Shown here in pieces: positions 5,297-5,931 of a stretch of 5,931 nucleotides of DNA (positions within the stretch are counted from its first letter, which is position 1; each line of letters starts with the position of its first letter). A program made the position numbers and the translations under genes. The notes beneath the pieces were generated by a model. It was not told the origin of the DNA, did not search any database, and saw nothing but the letters and a program-made list of their open reading frames with translations. This DNA comes from CAZNER01 sp964572065 (lineage in GTDB: Bacteria; Patescibacteriota; Dojkabacteria; JAHIVN01), in contig CAZNER010000110.1 in assembly GCA_964572065.1 (NCBI GenBank), positions 1 through 5,931 on the forward strand, in the 5' to 3' direction.

Positions 5297-5931
5297 TCAA
5301 TCCATAATCAAAATTTTCTTTCTCATATTTAAATTACTAGCTTCTACTTCTTTCTTATACTCATTTAAATAATCTCTATCAACAGTCTTATATAATTCTT
5401 CTTCTGATACTGGATTATTAGAACAATAAAAACTTCCTCCTATTTTCTGTGGACTGCCTTCTAATGTCGTGAGTTGGTTAAGAGAACAATAAAAACCCCC
5501 TCCTACAGTCTGTGGACTGCCTTCAAGTGTTGTGAGTTTATTATCAGAACAATAAAAATATCCTCCTACAGACTGTGGACTGCCTTCTAATGTTATGAGT
5601 TGGTTACTACGACAGCTGAAATCACCTCCTACTTTCTGGGGACATCCTTCTAATGTGGCGAGTTGGTTATCAGCACAATAAAAATTTCCTCCTACAGTCT
5701 GTGGACTGTCTTCTAATGTCGTGAGTTGGTTATTATAACAATAAAAACCCTTTTCTACAGTCTGTGGACTGCCTTCTAATGTTGTGAGTTGGTTATTAGA
5801 ACAATCAAAACTTCCTCTTACAGTCTGTGGACTGTCTTCTAATGTTGTGAGTTGATTTTTAAAACAATGAAAATCCCCTCCTACAGACTGGGGACATCCT
5901 TCTAATGTTGTGAGTTGGTTCTTATAACACA
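5297..5931 (-). CDS. Leucine-rich-repeat protein, C-terminal part (5' end outside window)
   Basis: The frame enters at the right edge (first whole codon at 5929) and runs 210 codons to a TGA at 5297-5299. It contains eight full 21-residue units, C-x-x-N-Q-L-T-T-L-E-G-S-P-Q-x-V-G-G-x-F-x, all with Cys at the first position. Variation is concentrated at positions 2-3, at Ser/Cys before Pro, and after V-G-G. The C-cap CSNNPVSEEELYKT is identical to the left gene. It is followed by a Lys/Glu-rich tail, VDRDYLNEYKKEVEASNLNM, then RKKILIMD. The Cys ladder would line the inside of an LRR solenoid; the protein is probably a ligand-binding surface, ligand unknown. It reads into the operon of the 80-aa gene. 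The stop may be premature because the frame continues for 33 codons. Confidence 0.8.
   Translation of the reverse strand, partial: CYKNQLTTLEGCPQSVGGDFHCFKNQLTTLEDSPQTVRGSFDCSNNQLTTLEGSPQTVEKGFYCYNNQLTTLEDSPQTVGGNFYCADNQLATLEGCPQKVGGDFSCRSNQLITLEGSPQSVGGYFYCSDNKLTTLEGSPQTVGGGFYCSLNQLTTLEGSPQKIGGSFYCSNNPVSEEELYKTVDRDYLNEYKKEVEASNLNMRKKILIMD
5384..5425 (-). repeat. 42-bp LRR C-cap segment, identical inverted copy at 179-220
   Basis: This is the right-hand copy of the CSNNPVSEEELYKT-coding segment, identical at all 42 bases to 179-220 on the other strand. The similarity continues upstream through the LRR units with scattered mismatches and stops downstream of the segment. Confidence 0.85.
5426..5929 (-). 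repeat. Eight tandem 63-bp LRR-coding repeats, right array
   Basis: Eight uninterrupted 63-bp units fill 504 bases and continue past the right edge. All keep frame. The best conserved stretch encodes NQLTTLEG, and the region after Pro-Gln is the most variable between units. Such arrays can gain or lose units by recombination or slippage. Confidence 0.92.

Noticed and set aside
5297..5299. TGA read as tryptophan (alternative genetic code).
   Set aside because: TGA ends the left LRR, portal, basic and 204-aa genes at sensible places. The 642-codon portal gene uses TGG for all its Trp residues and has no internal TGA.
5426..5929. Short CAGTC-CACA-GACTG hairpins recurring in the LRR repeats, and the array as a CRISPR.
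   Set aside because: The hairpin occurs only in units encoding Ser-Pro-Gln-Thr with an ACT codon. The 63-bp units are in-frame protein code without unique spacers.

Overview
The window is AT-rich DNA of a tailed bacteriophage or a phage-derived element. A clear portal protein lies at its centre. Around it are tightly packed small genes on one strand, with Shine-Dalgarno-like sites and overlapping starts and stops. TAA, TAG and TGA all serve as gene ends, and the portal gene reads through 642 codons with Trp only as TGG, so the standard bacterial code applies. The host cannot be named from this sequence.

Left edge, plus strand (1-639): the end of a leucine-rich-repeat (LRR) gene built from 21-residue units is followed, through an ATGA stop/start overlap, by a small HAD-superfamily hydrolase. 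A perfect 13-bp stem with A5/T5 flanks, shaped like a bidirectional terminator, sits inside the HAD reading frame.

Centre, minus strand (read from about 5171 down to 623): an 80-aa helical protein, a 204-aa unknown protein whose 3' end looks frameshifted at an 8-A run, a 151-aa unknown protein with an acidic tail, the portal protein (642 aa), a 94-aa very basic protein whose pattern resembles a basic helix-loop-helix (bHLH) domain, a 133-aa coiled-coil protein with one C-terminal membrane segment, a 57-aa small protein, and a STAS-domain protein. Gaps are 2 to 15 bp or the genes overlap, except between the 204-aa and 151-aa genes. This looks like one late structural operon. Its best promoter candidate is a single TATAAATA (T4-late-like) just upstream of the 80-aa gene.

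Right edge, minus strand (5195-5931): a second LRR gene with eight consecutive 63-bp units, running toward the operon. Its C-terminal start matches the left LRR gene exactly over 42 bp and then diverges. Its frame is closed by a single TGA and stays open for 33 more codons.

The portal block is therefore flanked by inverted copies of the same LRR family, a layout that could support recombination. The less routine items are the bHLH-like protein, the phage STAS protein facing a HAD hydrolase, the dual-coded terminator, and the two apparently interrupted reading frames. Terminase, major capsid and tail genes are not in the window.
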